A DNA stretch of 64,000 nt from Tetmemena sp. SeJ-2015. Taxonomy: Eukaryota > Ciliophora > Spirotrichea > Sporadotrichida > Oxytrichidae. The notes under the pieces were generated by a model, which saw only the letters and a program-made list of their open reading frames with translations, was not told where the DNA came from and did not search any database. The position numbers and the translations under genes are program-made. Shown here piece by piece: positions 10,257 to 22,089 of the stretch. Where the stretch lies: positions 17,448 through 81,447 of the forward strand of contig JAJKFJ010021549.1 in the NCBI GenBank assembly GCA_027382625.1, given 5' to 3'. Numbering within the stretch: the stretch's first letter is position 1; each line of letters starts with the position of its first letter.

Positions 10257-11574
10257 ATGGACAGAGTGTATCGTGATAGGTAAAATCTTCTGAGACTTCA
10301 AGAAGTATCCTCTAAGAGTGTTCTACAGAATAGTGCTACTCCTAATGGCGATTTATTCTTGTAGACTTCGAAGGAGATACTCTGAAATGGAAACATGATA
10401 AGTAAGAGTAGCAGAGGCTCAGGAAGAGAGAAGTAAAATAAATGAACTCTTATAAATGCTATCTACGTTATAATTATGGACCGAGGAATGATGAGTATGG
10501 ATGCAAGTGAGATGAGGAAGCGAGTTTTATAAACTGCTTACAAACAAAGCGAACTTAACATTTAGAATAGAAGTCTATCTCCAGCTCAGAATAGAGATAT
10601 TTTCTAAATGCTCGGATTCAACGACAAAGACAAACTATTCTAAGATAAGAACTTCCACAGGTATGTCATCAGGCAGCAAATGATAGAAGCAAAGTTGAGA
10701 AAACAGCAACAGAAGCAAGCTCAGATTAAATCAGGAAAGAGTTATCATCAACAACTTACTGAATATTTTAATTTAGCATAACGTTTAGAAGGCAACTAGT
10801 ATGATAGAGAGGTAAAATCTTGAACACAAGAATAGTGTGAAGAATGAACTCATTTAATTCTATGAAGCCTCAAATTAGTAAAAAATGAGGCAAAAGTACA
10901 GAGAAATAAGAGAAAAGCAAGGAAGCAAGACCATGGTAGATTTAGGGGTCTTGAAAGGTATGGAGAAAGAAAATCAGCTTGTTTCTGCGAGAAGAGAGAT
11001 GTAGACACAAATAGCAAATGAATATCTTAGAAATAAATTTAGCGAAGCTAGTGATAACTATTAAGGCCAAAATGAAAACAGCAAACTTGAATTAACCAAA
11101 GTACTCCAACCAGTTAACTAAAAACTCATAAACTACATGCAAGATAGTTTTCACAGAGATCCTCTCTAGCCATCGAGATAAAAAGTTAACGAGTATAACT
11201 TAAGAATCTCGAGAAATAAGTCAAGCCAAGCAGAATATAGACTTATAGAAATTACTAGCCCACTTAATCGTTGATAGAATAGCAGTATGTAAGATCTCCT
11301 CAGAGAGAGAACATCAATAATTACTCGTTTGTTTCATCCTAAGTTCACTCTGGGGGACACTGTCTATCAAATGCATCTACAATGTCCTCTTGTAGCTTAC
11401 AGCAAGTTACAAAGGCTGAAATATCTAAGGAGGAGTTCAATTTGAGGAAAAAGAGAATGGATTAATTTAAGAATTCCTAATTGTAGGGAAGTTCAAAGAA
11501 ATCTAGTCCTATGAAATTCAGCAATTCTAAAAGAGGGAATGCGAACTCGCATAAGTACCTTTGAAAGGTGTCTT
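10257..11574 (+). CDS. unknown basic, Gln/Lys-rich helical protein
   Basis: Starts MDRVYRDRQNLLRLQEVSSK and ends RGNANSHKYL at TGA 11572-11574. The protein is hydrophilic with helical, coiled-coil-like segments (YVIRQQMIEAKLRKQQQKQ, KYREIREKQGSKTMV, EKENQLVSARREMQTQIA) and Ser-rich tails. Reading needs several frame changes. One is resolved as a 29 bp IES with pointer ATAGAA (11245/11274), joining EYRLIE to QQYVRSPQRENINNYS. Others, near 10370, 10440 and 10825, are unresolved. I do not recognise the family. Confidence 0.5.
11245..11279 (+). other. IES, 29 bp unit, 6 bp pointer ATAGAA
   Basis: ATAGAA at 11245-11250 and 11274-11279. Removing 29 bp eliminates a TGA and leaves ATA GAA in the same phase on both sides. 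Confidence 0.75.
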
Positions 11575-11652
11575 ATTGTCCTGCAAATGTAGATTTAAGA
11601 TTATTTATGCTATTTCATTAGATACATTATGGATCATATATATCAAAGATAT

Positions 11653-12814
11653 TCAATCGTCTAATTATTCATACTTTCCTTTTTAACTCTCATCCATTTC
11701 TATAGTGTCATCTGTACTGGCCACTTTCATTCCTTTATTCTTAGGTGCCTTCTGTTTTTTATCTGATTTAGATTTCTTAGAAGATTCCTTGGATTTATCC
11801 TTCTTTTTACCTCCGCATAGTTTCCTCTTGCACTTGATGATACACATGAGACCCATGATGAGGTTGAAGAAAATAATCAACCCTCCAATAGCAGAAAAGC
11901 CGTAGAGATATATCTGTATGTGATTATTGATCATATTGCTAATCGGTTCCTTGCAAGTTCTTTATGGTATTCCACTAAACAAATTATTCATATACTGGTT
12001 AAAATCATACTCATTGATAAATCAATTAAAATAGCTATTTAATTATGATGTTAGAGAAGAGATACTTGGAAGATTCTTTGCAAATTCCTGAGCAATCGTT
12101 TTCCTCCTCTATTAATTTGAAAAGTGGGGCAAATGTTTATCGCACTGGTGGTGAAAATTGGAATGTATAGTTGGCGCACCTCTGCACATTATAAATACCA
12201 TTAGTTGCATTAAAGAAGCTATACCTTATATAAATATAAATTATACTGTGAATCATTGCTTGACAATCCAAACATAAGTGGGTCTAAAAATGTGGTATTT
12301 AGTTTTAAACTTATTACTTCCAGAGCAGATACAATCTTGGGAGCACAGGAAACTTTCCGCTTTATCATAAGCATATTAAAAATCGATGCATGTAAGGTTC
12401 CTTTTTATAGGTTGACGCAATCAGCCTGTGCGAAATCTTCTTGAAGAGCCATATAATTAACTGCTAGTAGTTGCACTATCTGAGTGCAAAGATATAGTGT
12501 TCCCATCGATAAGAAGAAAAACTATCACATGGTTTTAAGAGTTAAATTACTTACTGAGAAGTTAGTCTTTGAGCAGAGATGTAGAATTTTCCTGCTCTGT
12601 CTTATTATGGAAATGATGGACATGATGACGTAGAAGGTTCCATAAAGGCAGAGGAAGGCAATAAATATGATGTTTATCTCGTTGATGTTGAGGAATCGAC
12701 GCTACTGTGCGAAAGTAAAAGCAAGTTGCCAAAGCAATTATGAAGATCTAAACTATGATAAGATACTTAGCTTACAACAAGTGAGACCAGGGAAAGGCGG
12801 AAGATCCCCGTCAT
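11653..12814 (-). CDS. multi-pass membrane protein, tetraspanin-like layout
   Basis: Minus strand, ATG 12812-12814 to TGA 11653-11655. N-terminal hydrophobic segment MTGIFRLSLVSL, a 23 nt intron, then helices around NIIFIAFLCLYGTFYVIM and FFFLSMGTLYLCTQIVQLL (a second GT-AG intron lies between them). A large Cys-containing domain follows (ADCVNLQ, SCAPK, RCANYTF, NDCSGICKESS, RTCKEP), then a last helix YGFSAIGGLIIFFNLIMGL and a Lys-rich cytoplasmic tail. Four hydrophobic segments with a big Cys-rich loop before the last one resemble a tetraspanin, but the CCG motif is absent. A 31 bp IES (pointer ATCA) and a 22 bp element (GTAT repeats, could also be an intron) interrupt the loop. Confidence 0.65.
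12015..12049 (-). other. IES, 31 bp unit, pointer ATCA
   Basis: Repeat TGAT on the plus strand at 12015-12018 and 12046-12049. Removing 31 bp joins ESSKYLFSN to INEYDFNQYMNN and deletes a TGA. Confidence 0.7.
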
Positions 12815-12901
12815 TAAATTTTTGCACATTTTATTTTGAATTTAAACAATTCTTTTTAAAATTATTGACTAAGAAGTTATGCAACCTCAAAAGGTGGAAA
12901 A

Positions 12902-13711
12902 ATGACACTAGGTGCCAAGAAAGATGGTAAAACAATCCAATCAGCAAAAAAGGATCCCCAAACTCTCAACATACAGAAGTAAAATAAAGCATCAACAGGC
13001 GAGGATGCTCAACCTCAAAATCTAAGCAAGGGGAAACAAGCTAACTCCTCTAAAAATAAATTAAAGCAGGGAGGAGAAGGAAAGTTATAGAATTAGGGAG
13101 AAGTGAAACCTGCAGAAGAGTATGATGACGAACAAGATGACTATTATGATGAAGAGTATTATGGGGAGGAGTATTATGGTGAAGAGGGGGAGGATTAATA
13201 TGGGCCGGAGGAAGATGCAGAAGAATATGGAGAGGAGGAGGTGAAAGATTCCGATAAAAAAGTAATAAAAGCTGCTGCTGCACCTAAGCAACCGGAACAA
13301 TTAAAATCTTCTTAAGCACCTGAATATATTTAAAGAGAATATATGTTATGATATAATTCAGCACCTTAGAAGTAAATCTGTTAGCATTATGTGGCTGGAG
13401 GGTGTAGGTTCGGAGATAAGTGCACCAACTTGCATACTGGAGTTATTCTTGAAAAACAACCATGCCTTCACTTCTTTATGAACAACTGCAAGCACGGAGC
13501 TAAATGCAGAAACTCACATGATTTCACCCCTCAGCAGTAAAAAACTCTCACTCAGGCGCTCATGAAGATGGGCCAGAGTGGTTAAGCAGGAATTACACCA
13601 TAAGCAATTCATGAACTGATGTCTCAACTCGCAGAGAAGTATCATATAATTTATAAAAAATAATAAAAATATAAAATTTATACTTTTGAGATAATAGAGA
13701 AATTTTATTGA
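12902..13711 (+). CDS. tandem CCCH zinc-finger protein with acidic region
   Basis: Starts MTLGAKKDGKTIQSAKK. A strongly acidic Glu/Asp/Tyr-rich domain (DEQDDYYDEEYYGEEYYG) occupies the middle. Two CCCH fingers of spacing C-x7-C-x5-C-x3-H follow: CQHYVAGGCRFGDKCTNLH and CLHFFMNNCKHGAKCRNSH. Such pairs bind RNA in post-transcriptional regulators and ribosome-associated factors. The arrangement resembles ZC3H15/Tma46-type or TTP-type proteins, but the rest is too divergent to decide. A 45 bp IES with pointer AGCACCT (13315/13360) lies just before finger 1. Unspliced, the frame ends at a TGA before the fingers. The stop is TGA 13709-13711, though the AT-rich last 20 codons may be non-coding. Confidence 0.8.
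13315..13366 (+). other. IES, 45 bp unit, 7 bp pointer AGCACCT
   Basis: AGCACCT at 13315-13321 and 13360-13366 around an A/T-rich spacer with a TGA. Excision yields LKSSQAPQKQICQHYVAGGC, connecting the acidic domain to the first zinc finger. Confidence 0.9.
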
Positions 13712-13866
13712 GTTATAATGATTAAATTAAAGGCAGTAATTCTTGAATTATAGCATCTTAAGTTACTTTTTTATTAAAAAAATTATATTCTCTCGGTATA
13801 ACCATAAGATGTTAAAGGCCTCGAAAGCAATCAAGTACCTAAACCAGACGCATCTAAGCTTTTAAA

Positions 13867-16705
13867 ATGTTTTCCTTAATTTAATTATTTTGTACTTATA
13901 AGCCTAAAACATTTGGTACATAAGCTGCATAGATTCCTACTGGAAAGGTATTTAGTGTTGCATCTTTGAAAGAAGAGAATAGAATTCTAGAGGAGTAAAA
14001 GTAGACAAATCCCATCTCAGTTCCTAAATAACAATTTAATAAGCTCATAACTAGAATATGATAATTCAGAAAGCTCCAAAGACTCTCACAACTTTCAATA
14101 AAAAAGGAGTCACTTTTCAAGATGCTATTTAAGAGGTAGAATTGAAAGGAGACACAATTTTGCAGAGGTAGAATAAGATTTTTGAAGATCTGAAATAGAT
14201 CCAATCCAAGCCCTAAGATTACATAATTCCAGGAGTAGCAGAGTGTCTCTAATTTTGTAATGACTAGGAACTTGAAAGAAGATTCGAGGTTGAAACAGGA
14301 GCGGCATCCTAGTTTGAGCTTGACAAAAATGGTGAGAATTTCAAGAAACTGGCTATCAAATGTTTCGCAAGAAGTGCTGCTGATAAGATCATGAACGACC
14401 CAGGAATAGTCAGGCCACCCGCAGTTCTCTATAAGGTGATAGAGTATCTGAGAGACTGCGTTGTCGACTAAGATCTTCTGAAACCAAGTGAAAGAACTTT
14501 CAGCGCGAAGAATTCATCCTATTTCGATGTCTACAGCTTTGTGAGAGATAGAGGTAGATGTGTCTCAAATGATTTAATCATTCTCAAAGACCATTTGCAA
14601 CCTAACTTTGAGCAAATTTCTGTAAGGATTAAATTCATTCAAGTTATTTTCTACAGTGTCTTTAAGAATTCGCAAGGTACTTGATAATGGCGTACCACCA
14701 TGGATTCCACATTAAAGATTTAGAGCTGTTCCAAAATACGTCAGATTCTGACTAAGACTTTTGGCCAGTTGAAAGACCTTTACCAAGATATCAAATTCGA
14801 TCGTAACTATCTATGGACTTATAATTTATAGGTAATATGAGCAAGGAAACAAAGGCTCTCCTTTTAAAAGACTAGCATGAGTTCCTCTCTTACCTAATCA
14901 TTTAAAACATTACCTTTATAATTCTCTGATTATCATAGCAGTAGCAAATGATTCTGTAATTTCCTAAGACTATATCTAGACTGTAGACTTTCCCTCCTAT
15001 TCAAGAAGTCAAAAGGATATTTTGAATTTCGCTATCAAAGTAAACTCAGCTATTCAAAATTAAGATGCGATTTCCTTTTTCAAGCTTCTGCGTTCTTCGT
15101 CAACTCCCTACTTAATGAAATGCATGATGATAAGTTTCCTCAACGAATATTAAATTCAAATTTTTATACGAAATGAGGCTAGCGTAAATTGAAAACGTAC
15201 GAAGATTCAGTAATAAGAACACCACCTTAGACTTCTTGCTAAAGATGCTTCTGTTTGAGAATAACGATGAAGATTTTGTGTCTTTTGTGCAAGCCTCTGG
15301 CTTTCCAGATTTCGATTTAGATAGTCTCGATTTCAGAGACAGGTTAAGAAATGAGGACTGGACTGGTAAATTTGGAAATTGGAGGTAGACTTAGAGACTG
15401 AGTTTCCTAGACGAGCAAGTGGGAAAGCGTCCTAGGTCCCTTTACATGAAAGAAGGTCTTATCACTGAGAAGACTCCAGAGTAAATAAAAGCCATGAGAG
15501 AGCAAGAAATAAGGAGACAAAAAGAAGAAGAGAAGATGTTAGCAGAGAAGAAAAGAATGGCCTTGGAAGCTGCTAAACTTGAACATGAGAGAAAGGAAGT
15601 AGAGAGACAAAAGAGAGTCAGAGAAGAGATTGAGAGAAAGGAAAGGGAGGACAAGGAAAGAAAGGCCAGAGAAGCTGAAGAGCTGAAACTTAAGGAAGAG
15701 AGGTTGAGGAGAGAAAAGGAGGAAAGAGAGAGGATGGAAAAAGAAAAGGAGAAAGAGATGCAAAAACAAAGAATAATCAAGAAATTCAAAGACTTATTCT
15801 CACATAATATATTAAATAAATTATAAACATCAGAAATTAATTGACAATATCTCTCAAGTTCAGTGACACTCTGGACTAAAAAATTATTAAGAGTAATTAG
15901 GAATCTCATAGATTTATTTCAGAGTTCTCTAAAATTTATAAGAAAGCTTCTGGAAAGAGAACTAACAGGGACTATCTTTAGGAATTAGAACTTGAATTGA
16001 TAGAGCTTTTCAATTAAGATACTTTCATACCCAAAGGCAAACATATTTATTTTAAACGGAAGGAAGTTATTGAGTAATTGAATATGATAGAGCTCGACTT
16101 TGATAGCACTAGTGATTTTAGGATGAGAGATTGGCTTAAACAGATAATACCAGATAAGAAAGGCTTCCTTCATGTTTAGCTAATATCTTCTCGCATCAGA
16201 CCCACCAATTCTTCGGAGTAACTTTGGAATTTGCTTTAGTTGCTGATTCTGTTATTCAATAACTCTGATGAGAGAGTCTTGAGGAAATCTACTATGGTGA
16301 ATAAATATCGTACTGATATCCACAAGGAACTAGAGATGAGCTTCAAGTACGAGGAAATAGAGAAAGTACAGGCTAATTAAAATTTGAAAGAGAAGCCTTC
16401 TACTTGGCACCAACTTGGTGATGCTTTTGACAACACCTCTCAAGGCTAAGAGTGATATAGACTTCCTAAAGGAGCAGCTCAAGAACTACCCAGACTACTC
16501 TAGATTCAACATTGTAGTCATGATATATGGCGCTGATATTAAGGAGATAACAGATACTCAAAATTAGATTCTCATGAGGTTTGTAGAAGAGAAAACTTAT
16601 CCTATTTCAAAAGAGTCTAGCAGTGAATATTATATGAGGAATCTTGAAGTTTAACTTAATGTATTTGAATTAAAAGTGAATACCTTTGTTTGTTCTTACT
16701 TCTGA
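13867..16705 (+). CDS. Sac3/GANP-family protein (mRNA export/TREX-2 type)
   Basis: The Sac3 domain is recognisable in order: KLAIKCFARSAADKIM, then the RPP-VL motif (IVRPPAVLYKVIEYLRD), SFVRDRGRCVSNDL, ISCLQEFARYLIMAYH across a 35 nt intron, LTKTFGQLKDLYQDIK, and later NEMRLAQIENVRRF. TREX-2 couples transcription to mRNA export at nuclear pores. Downstream comes a very long Arg/Glu/Lys coiled-coil helix (about 15490-15770) and then a globular C-terminal region ending TFVCSYF at TGA 16703-16705, which recalls the longer GANP/MCM3AP architecture. Several frame changes (near 14060, 14740, 14930, 15180, 15840, 16450) indicate unresolved IESs. Start taken as ATG 13867 (MFSLIQLF), tentative. Confidence 0.8.
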
Positions 16706-16741
16706 GGATAATCTGTTCCCACTCTAGATATAAGCTCCAAT

Positions 16742-18878
16742 TCAAATGTCATTTTCCTAGTGGAGGAAAAAGTAAAGAGCGAATCCCATGAGTGAACTGA
16801 CCATGTACCCCAAGTCCATACCCATCAGTGCTACGTTGATAGCTATTTCTTGATCTTCAAATTCCACTGGCTTGATAGCGCTGTATATAGCAGCATTCTT
16901 CATATCTTTCATCCTCTTCTGAGTTATAATGAAGAAAGTTAAATAAACACTATATTTAAGACAATTAAAGTGTTAAGATAAACACTACCTCCTAAGTACC
17001 CGCTATACAGCATGAAGAACAGATTGAATGAGAAGTTATCAACAATTAAATAAAAAATAATAGATATTTAAAGTTATCCCAGCGAAGCACTGTTAAATTG
17101 AGAATCAAGAAAAGGAAGTTCAAAGACTGCAGAAGCGACATTTTCAAAGGCTTCTTCATGATTACTACATTTGTTTGAGACCTAGCAATGAAGGAGCCAA
17201 TAGAGTTTGAAATTTAAAGCAGGAAGTACTCATAATTGGCTATAAAGAATCTTTATTTTCTCAGATCATAAGGATCTATCGCATCATAGTTTCTCAGCTT
17301 GAAAATCACTTGGTATTCTTAAAATAAAATTAATTAAATCATTGAGCTTGTAAAATATATTTAGTAGATGAGGAAAGATAAATCTTAGCTCTATTTTTCG
17401 GTACTATTTAAAAATGTAATGGATTTATTATGAAATCAGATGTGAATGTGACCCAGAATTAGTTATAGAAAAGTCTTCTAATTTGCTTGTAGACTCTGTA
17501 TATGTTCTGAATTCTGTAATTGTTTTTGGAGAGAGCCTTTCCTAGACTTTTCTAGAAGTCCACTAGCTTTCTCTTTGTAGAAGTAAATGTAAGTTGTTTA
17601 GAGAGAACATGAAAGAGGGAAAGGGAAGGAGGATTCTCAGCTGTCTCATTCATTTCAGCCTCTGATATAATTATGTTATCATGCTTCTCCATCTCGTCAT
17701 CTTCCTCTACAAATTGCATTTGGTTTTGAGTGTGGTTCTAAGATGAAGGATTTGATTTGGGGACTAAGGAGTTTATTGGGTTCTAATCTGCATCCAAGCC
17801 GTATTTAAAAGTGAGTTCCTCGTTTGTTCCAATTAGTTGCTGCTTCTTAGTGTTAATCCAAGAAAATCCATACTCAAATGGAAACACCAAAATTGCAAGC
17901 AGTAAGAAAGCCTATAATTATTAAAGAGATAAGAGTAGATTACTTTTCCAAAAATAACTCCAATGTTTAAAAAGAGCAGAATAAACATCAGGGCAAAAAC
18001 TTCTGAGAAACCAGTACCAGTGGCAAACATATACACTGCATCAGATGGAAAGAACTTAAAGAAGCCTAGTAGGACTGACTCTCCAAAAGCATGAGCTATG
18101 CCGTGGATTGAACAAGATACCAAGCACACATAAAAAGCGTACTCTTCTTCCTTGTCTATAATAGATATGCTCATTAAGACGTATGCAACAATTGAGAGCA
18201 CTGTAAATATCCAGATCTTAACGTGATAGCTAACAGAGAACATGAACTAGATGTGGAAGAGTCGGATAGCTGCCATAAATAAGGTCATTGCTCTACAGTT
18301 TGAGAGTTAAAAATGCTTCATACATAAATATAACCCCTTACATGTATACTTGATAGAACAAGTGATCTTTGTTAAAGGTTGAAGAAATGTTATTTCAAAA
18401 GTTATTGTGAATATTTATTCATTATCATATTCATAAATCTAAATATTTGCATAGCTTGTCACTGTGCTCCACCCCAAGTAGGTAAAAAAGCCGAGGTAGA
18501 AGCAAACGAACTAGTATTTTCCTTAATTTTCAATATAGTCTCTTTTCTATAGGAAATATATGTGAATAACCTCCCAAGATAATTTATTTAGCATAGTTGT
18601 TGCAAGCTTTAGGGAGGGAATCTTGAATGTGAATAGCTTACTAATTCTCGATTCAAAAGTCTGATAGGTCCTTGGCAGTAAAGTCTTTCGTTTTCTGCCC
18701 CGCTGCTCTCACTAAGCGCTGAGAGAGGCTTATTTTCATTCAGATTAGAGTTTATATTTAAACTATTTTGACTCTTCTCTAAGTGAGGTGGCTTTGTTTC
18801 CCTCTCGCCCAGTGAGTTCAGCTTTTACTCGTTCATTAAATTATTTATCTCATTTATAAAAGGCCTTAAAAGAGACAT
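16742..18878 (-). CDS. equilibrative nucleoside transporter-like membrane protein
   Basis: Minus strand from ATG 18876-18878 (MSLLRPFINEINNLM) to TGA 16742-16744. A Ser/Asn-rich cytoplasmic N-terminus precedes a first helix FYLGFFTYLGWSTVTSYA, matching the ENT/SLC29 TM1 pattern. A central block holds several helices, including IHGIAHAFGESVLLGFFKFFP, the gap to FATGTGFSEVFALMF (compare the ENT TM4-TM5 pattern), and a last pair ending MVSSLMGFALYFFLHQEND. A loop with Ser/Glu and Asn/Gln residues lies between. Introns and IESs interrupt it (for example around 17905-17940 and 16925-17050). A CLN3-type transporter is an alternative, so substrate assignment is tentative. Confidence 0.55.
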
Positions 18879-19004
18879 GAAGTTAAAAATAATTGTACTG
18901 TAAAATCTTGATTTGAATGATTTTTAATGTTTAGGACTTAATTAGATATTTATAAGTTATTGATAAGCATTTCCATCAGATATTAGAAGCTACAGCTAAG
19001 TTCA

Positions 19005-20186
19005 TCAATAGCTACCTCCATTAATTGAAGATGATGGGTACCCACTCTAAGCTCCGCCATAATAACTTCCCATCTAGCCGCCTCCACCGTTGCCACTAAA
19101 ATTATTTCCAGCTCCTTGACCATTTGGCTAGCGGTTCATCATTTGATTGTTTGGGTAAGTGGAGCTTTGAAATCCAGAGGTATTTGGTTAATACATTCCT
19201 TGTCCATTAGAGTTAGCTCCATTTTACTGATATGATCCTTGCTAAGATGGAGGCCTTTGATTTTGCATATTAGCGTTGTATCCTGCCTGATTGGGCAGTG
19301 GATTTGTTGAGGGCATACCAGGCTTTTTCTATTAATTCTACTGTTGCTGCATGTTGTTTGGCATCACCATTCCGGGCCTCTGTTACTGCTAATTCATTTA
19401 CTAATTGGAAGTGGGATTTTGAGTTACAGTTGGTCTGTTCATCATATTGTTGTTAGGTCCTGGAACGGGAGGCTTGGCTTAGGTTTCATTCTACTTCTCA
19501 GTTTATTTCTGCTACTCTGCTATGTGTTGCTTGAAGATTTGATCATCAATAGAGTGCTGACTCTTATAGTAGGCATCTAACTTTTTCTTAAGGAACTTTC
19601 TCTCTTCAAGAATAATCTTCATTGATTTAGTTCCTGTCTCCCAAGATTCGAGCAACTTGGTATACTCATCAGTCAAGTACCTATACTTTTTCTTGAGCTT
19701 GTTGTACTTGGTCTTCAGCTCATCTACTTGCTCTTTAGATTGGTTATTTCCATTGTTTCCGCTGCGGCTTGCACCTCCGTTGCCTCCTCCATTAGGAGGC
19801 TTCCTATCTGCCTTCTCTCTTTCCTTTTCTTTATCTTTTTCATTCTTGTTTGGAGATATGCTGTTTGCAGAGTTATCAATGGAGTCCTTGCCTCCCTCTT
19901 CATTCTTGGATGCGTCTGCTTTACTACTGCCTCCTTTAGTTTCTTTGAAATTATTGGAAGCCTTCTTGATGGCCTTAGTCTTATGCTCTTTGCTACTTCC
20001 ATTTTGACCTCCTTACTTCGTAGCAGACGTTGAGTTTAATGTTGTATCCTTGGAGCATACACCATCCATATCGTCGTCCACATTTACATTTCTGAGTTTG
20101 AAGTTAGTAGGATCATCATGCCTCTCTTCCCCTTCAATTGAACTTGAAAAGTTCTCTGCCACTCTTGTTGTGCTATCCTTAACCAT
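19005..20186 (-). CDS. low-complexity nuclear-type protein with INO80E-like coiled coil
   Basis: A single uninterrupted reading frame of 393 codons, with no intron and no IES needed. MVKDSTTRVAENFSSSIEG, then a Lys/Asn/Gly-rich linker (DKEKEREKADRKPPNGGG), a basic coiled coil (about residues 165-225: VDELKTKYNKLKKKYRYL, LLESWETGTKSMKIILEERK, FLKKKLDAYY), and a long Gln/Asn/Pro/Gly-rich C-terminus ending MGSYYGGAQSGYPSSSING. The helix spacing is similar to INO80 complex subunit E, an accessory subunit of a chromatin remodeller, but the match is by pattern only. All Gln codons including TAA/TAG occur in the tail. Confidence 0.6.
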
Positions 20187-20429
20187 TTAGTTTCTTTTAG
20201 GTTGTTCTCCGATCTAAGCGTTACTGTTTAGTTATAGTAGTAGTGATTAGTGTGGTTGTTGAAATTAAAAACTTAAAAGCTTGTGTCAAAAATATAGCTG
20301 ATAAAAACCTTAGTAACTAGATTATAACAAGTGTAGACCCAGTCAGCTCCTTCTCCGAAATTATGCTAGAAATAAACATCCAAGTTAAAAGCCAGCTCAT
20401 GCCCAATTATTAGAGCGGCAAAACATTCT

Positions 20430-20905
20430 ACAAACTTTCTCTTCTTTAATTAATTTTTTAACTCACACCCTTACACTTTAACTAAGAAAACTACTAAATA
20501 AAGACTTTTTATTTTTTAATTAAAAAATTAATTTTTTTTAATTTTTGAGTGAGAGGTGGGACTATAAGATGCTTCCTTCTATGTCCATAGATGTTAGTAG
20601 AAAAATGAATAGTATAAATATTCATTAGAGGTTGCAGAATTGTTACCTTTACTGGCTGCTGAACTACTAAGCGATAGAGGAGGTTGAGTGATTGATGCTT
20701 GGGAAGTTTATGCTAAACTTTTCTAAGATCCTTGCTTCTATAAGCCAGAGTTTTGGAGAAACTTTGGAGGGTCTCTTTTCATCAGAGAAGCATGCTAAGT
20801 CTAATTTTGAGGCATGGTCAATGTTGAGTTCATAGATAGAGAAGAGGAAGAGCCAGGCTTCTTAGTTTCCACAGATTTACTCTGAGATTTATTCAACTAG
20901 CCCAT
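20430..20905 (-). CDS. small Ser/Gln-rich protein, 3' end uncertain
   Basis: Starts MGQLNKSQSKSVETKKPGSS at 20905 and reads about 125 hydrophilic residues (LTMPQNQTQHASLMKRDPPK, SLAQTSQASITQPPLSLSSS). After TSNEYLYYSFFYQHLW the sequence becomes very A/T-rich (20460-20550), with no TGA for several hundred bases. The true end was not found, and 20430 is a placeholder. No domain recognised. It could be a single small disordered regulator or the 5' part of something longer. Confidence 0.35.
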
Positions 20906-21009
20906 TTACTTCTATTAGAAACCGGATGCTGGCTATAATTCAATATATAAATCTTTTCAATTTAAAATAGAAAAATCTTCAAATTAAAATCCTAAATTCT
21001 CACTTTAAA

Positions 21010-21941
21010 TTTTTTTAACAAATATAATTAACTTATATTTGATACTTTACAATTATAGATGAAAGAAGCAAGATTTTTGGATGACTACTTTTGTAAAGGT
21101 TGATTTGGGATATTTTATTTCTACAAATTCATACTTAAATCTTTGTTGCTCTGTGTGTTTTAAGCTCCTATCTGGCCAAATCCTTAAGGGAAATTTGTGC
21201 TAAATATAATTTGATAAAAGCTACTATTAAGAGCACCTTATTTAGGCTGATTCAGAAATGCACCAAATCCTGCTGCTGAGGAACTGCTAACAACAGAATT
21301 CTAAGGAGCTTGAGTATTCATAAATCCTCCAAAGCCACCTACTGATGATTGAGGCTAAATGTTTTGAGGAAATGCGCGGTCTGTTACTTTCCTTTGCTCT
21401 GCATCTAGTTTTGCTTTTGAGAATATTGCTGTGGCTTTTGCTGATTGGCAGGAACTTGGAATTAGTTCTGCTACTTCTGAAATTGTTACTTGCCTTGGTT
21501 CATTGGATTAGCTGGCTATCCGAATTAAGCTTGAGCAGGGTTTGGTTGAAAGCCAAACTACTGCTGCTACTGTTAAGTGTTCTAAATCTTGCCTCTGCCC
21601 ATTCCTTATGTAGGGAACTACTTTTACTTGTCCTGCTATTGCTACTAAATAGCCTGGCCTCTTCCAAAGGTAGTAGGCTTGAATGGTGTATTTTGCTGCT
21701 GCTATTGGTTCCCTTTTTGTGCGCCACTCGTCTATCCAAATACTCTTTAGGTTGCTTGCACTACTTGAGCCTAAGTTTATGCAAAAGCCCCAAATCCCCC
21801 ACTGCTAGAAGTGGATCCAAAATTCTAAGACCCAAATGTATTTTGACTGGGGCCTCCAAAGCCCGGATTCTGTTGCTGTCCACCGAAAAATGAAGACTGA
21901 TTCCCCTGAAAGTTTGTTGGAGGATGATCAAAGAAGCTCAT
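21010..21941 (-). CDS. FG-repeat nucleoporin-like protein
   Basis: Starts MSFFDHPPTNFQGNQSSFFG at 21941. Phe-Gly dipeptides recur throughout (SSFFGGQ, NPGFGGP, NTFGSQNFGS, GGFGAF, RVFGQTS, TTFGRG, QFGFQP, QFGQPA, VGGFGGFM, AAGFGAF, QGFGQIG) in a Gln/Asn/Ser/Thr matrix with few charged residues. That composition is typical of the natively unfolded FG domains lining the nuclear pore. A frame change near 21345 marks an IES that I could not place exactly. No folded nucleoporin domain is visible, so it may be the FG part only or a small soluble FG protein. The 3' end near 21010 is uncertain. Confidence 0.65.
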
Positions 21942-22089
21942 ATTTATATAGATAATATTTATTAAGTTCATTTGAGAGACAATAAATCTACCACTCAAAG
22001 TAATAAATTTAAATAGATATGAATGAGTTAAATTTTATTAAAATATTGCTCAAATCAAAAATTATATCCATATTTTATAATTAAATTTG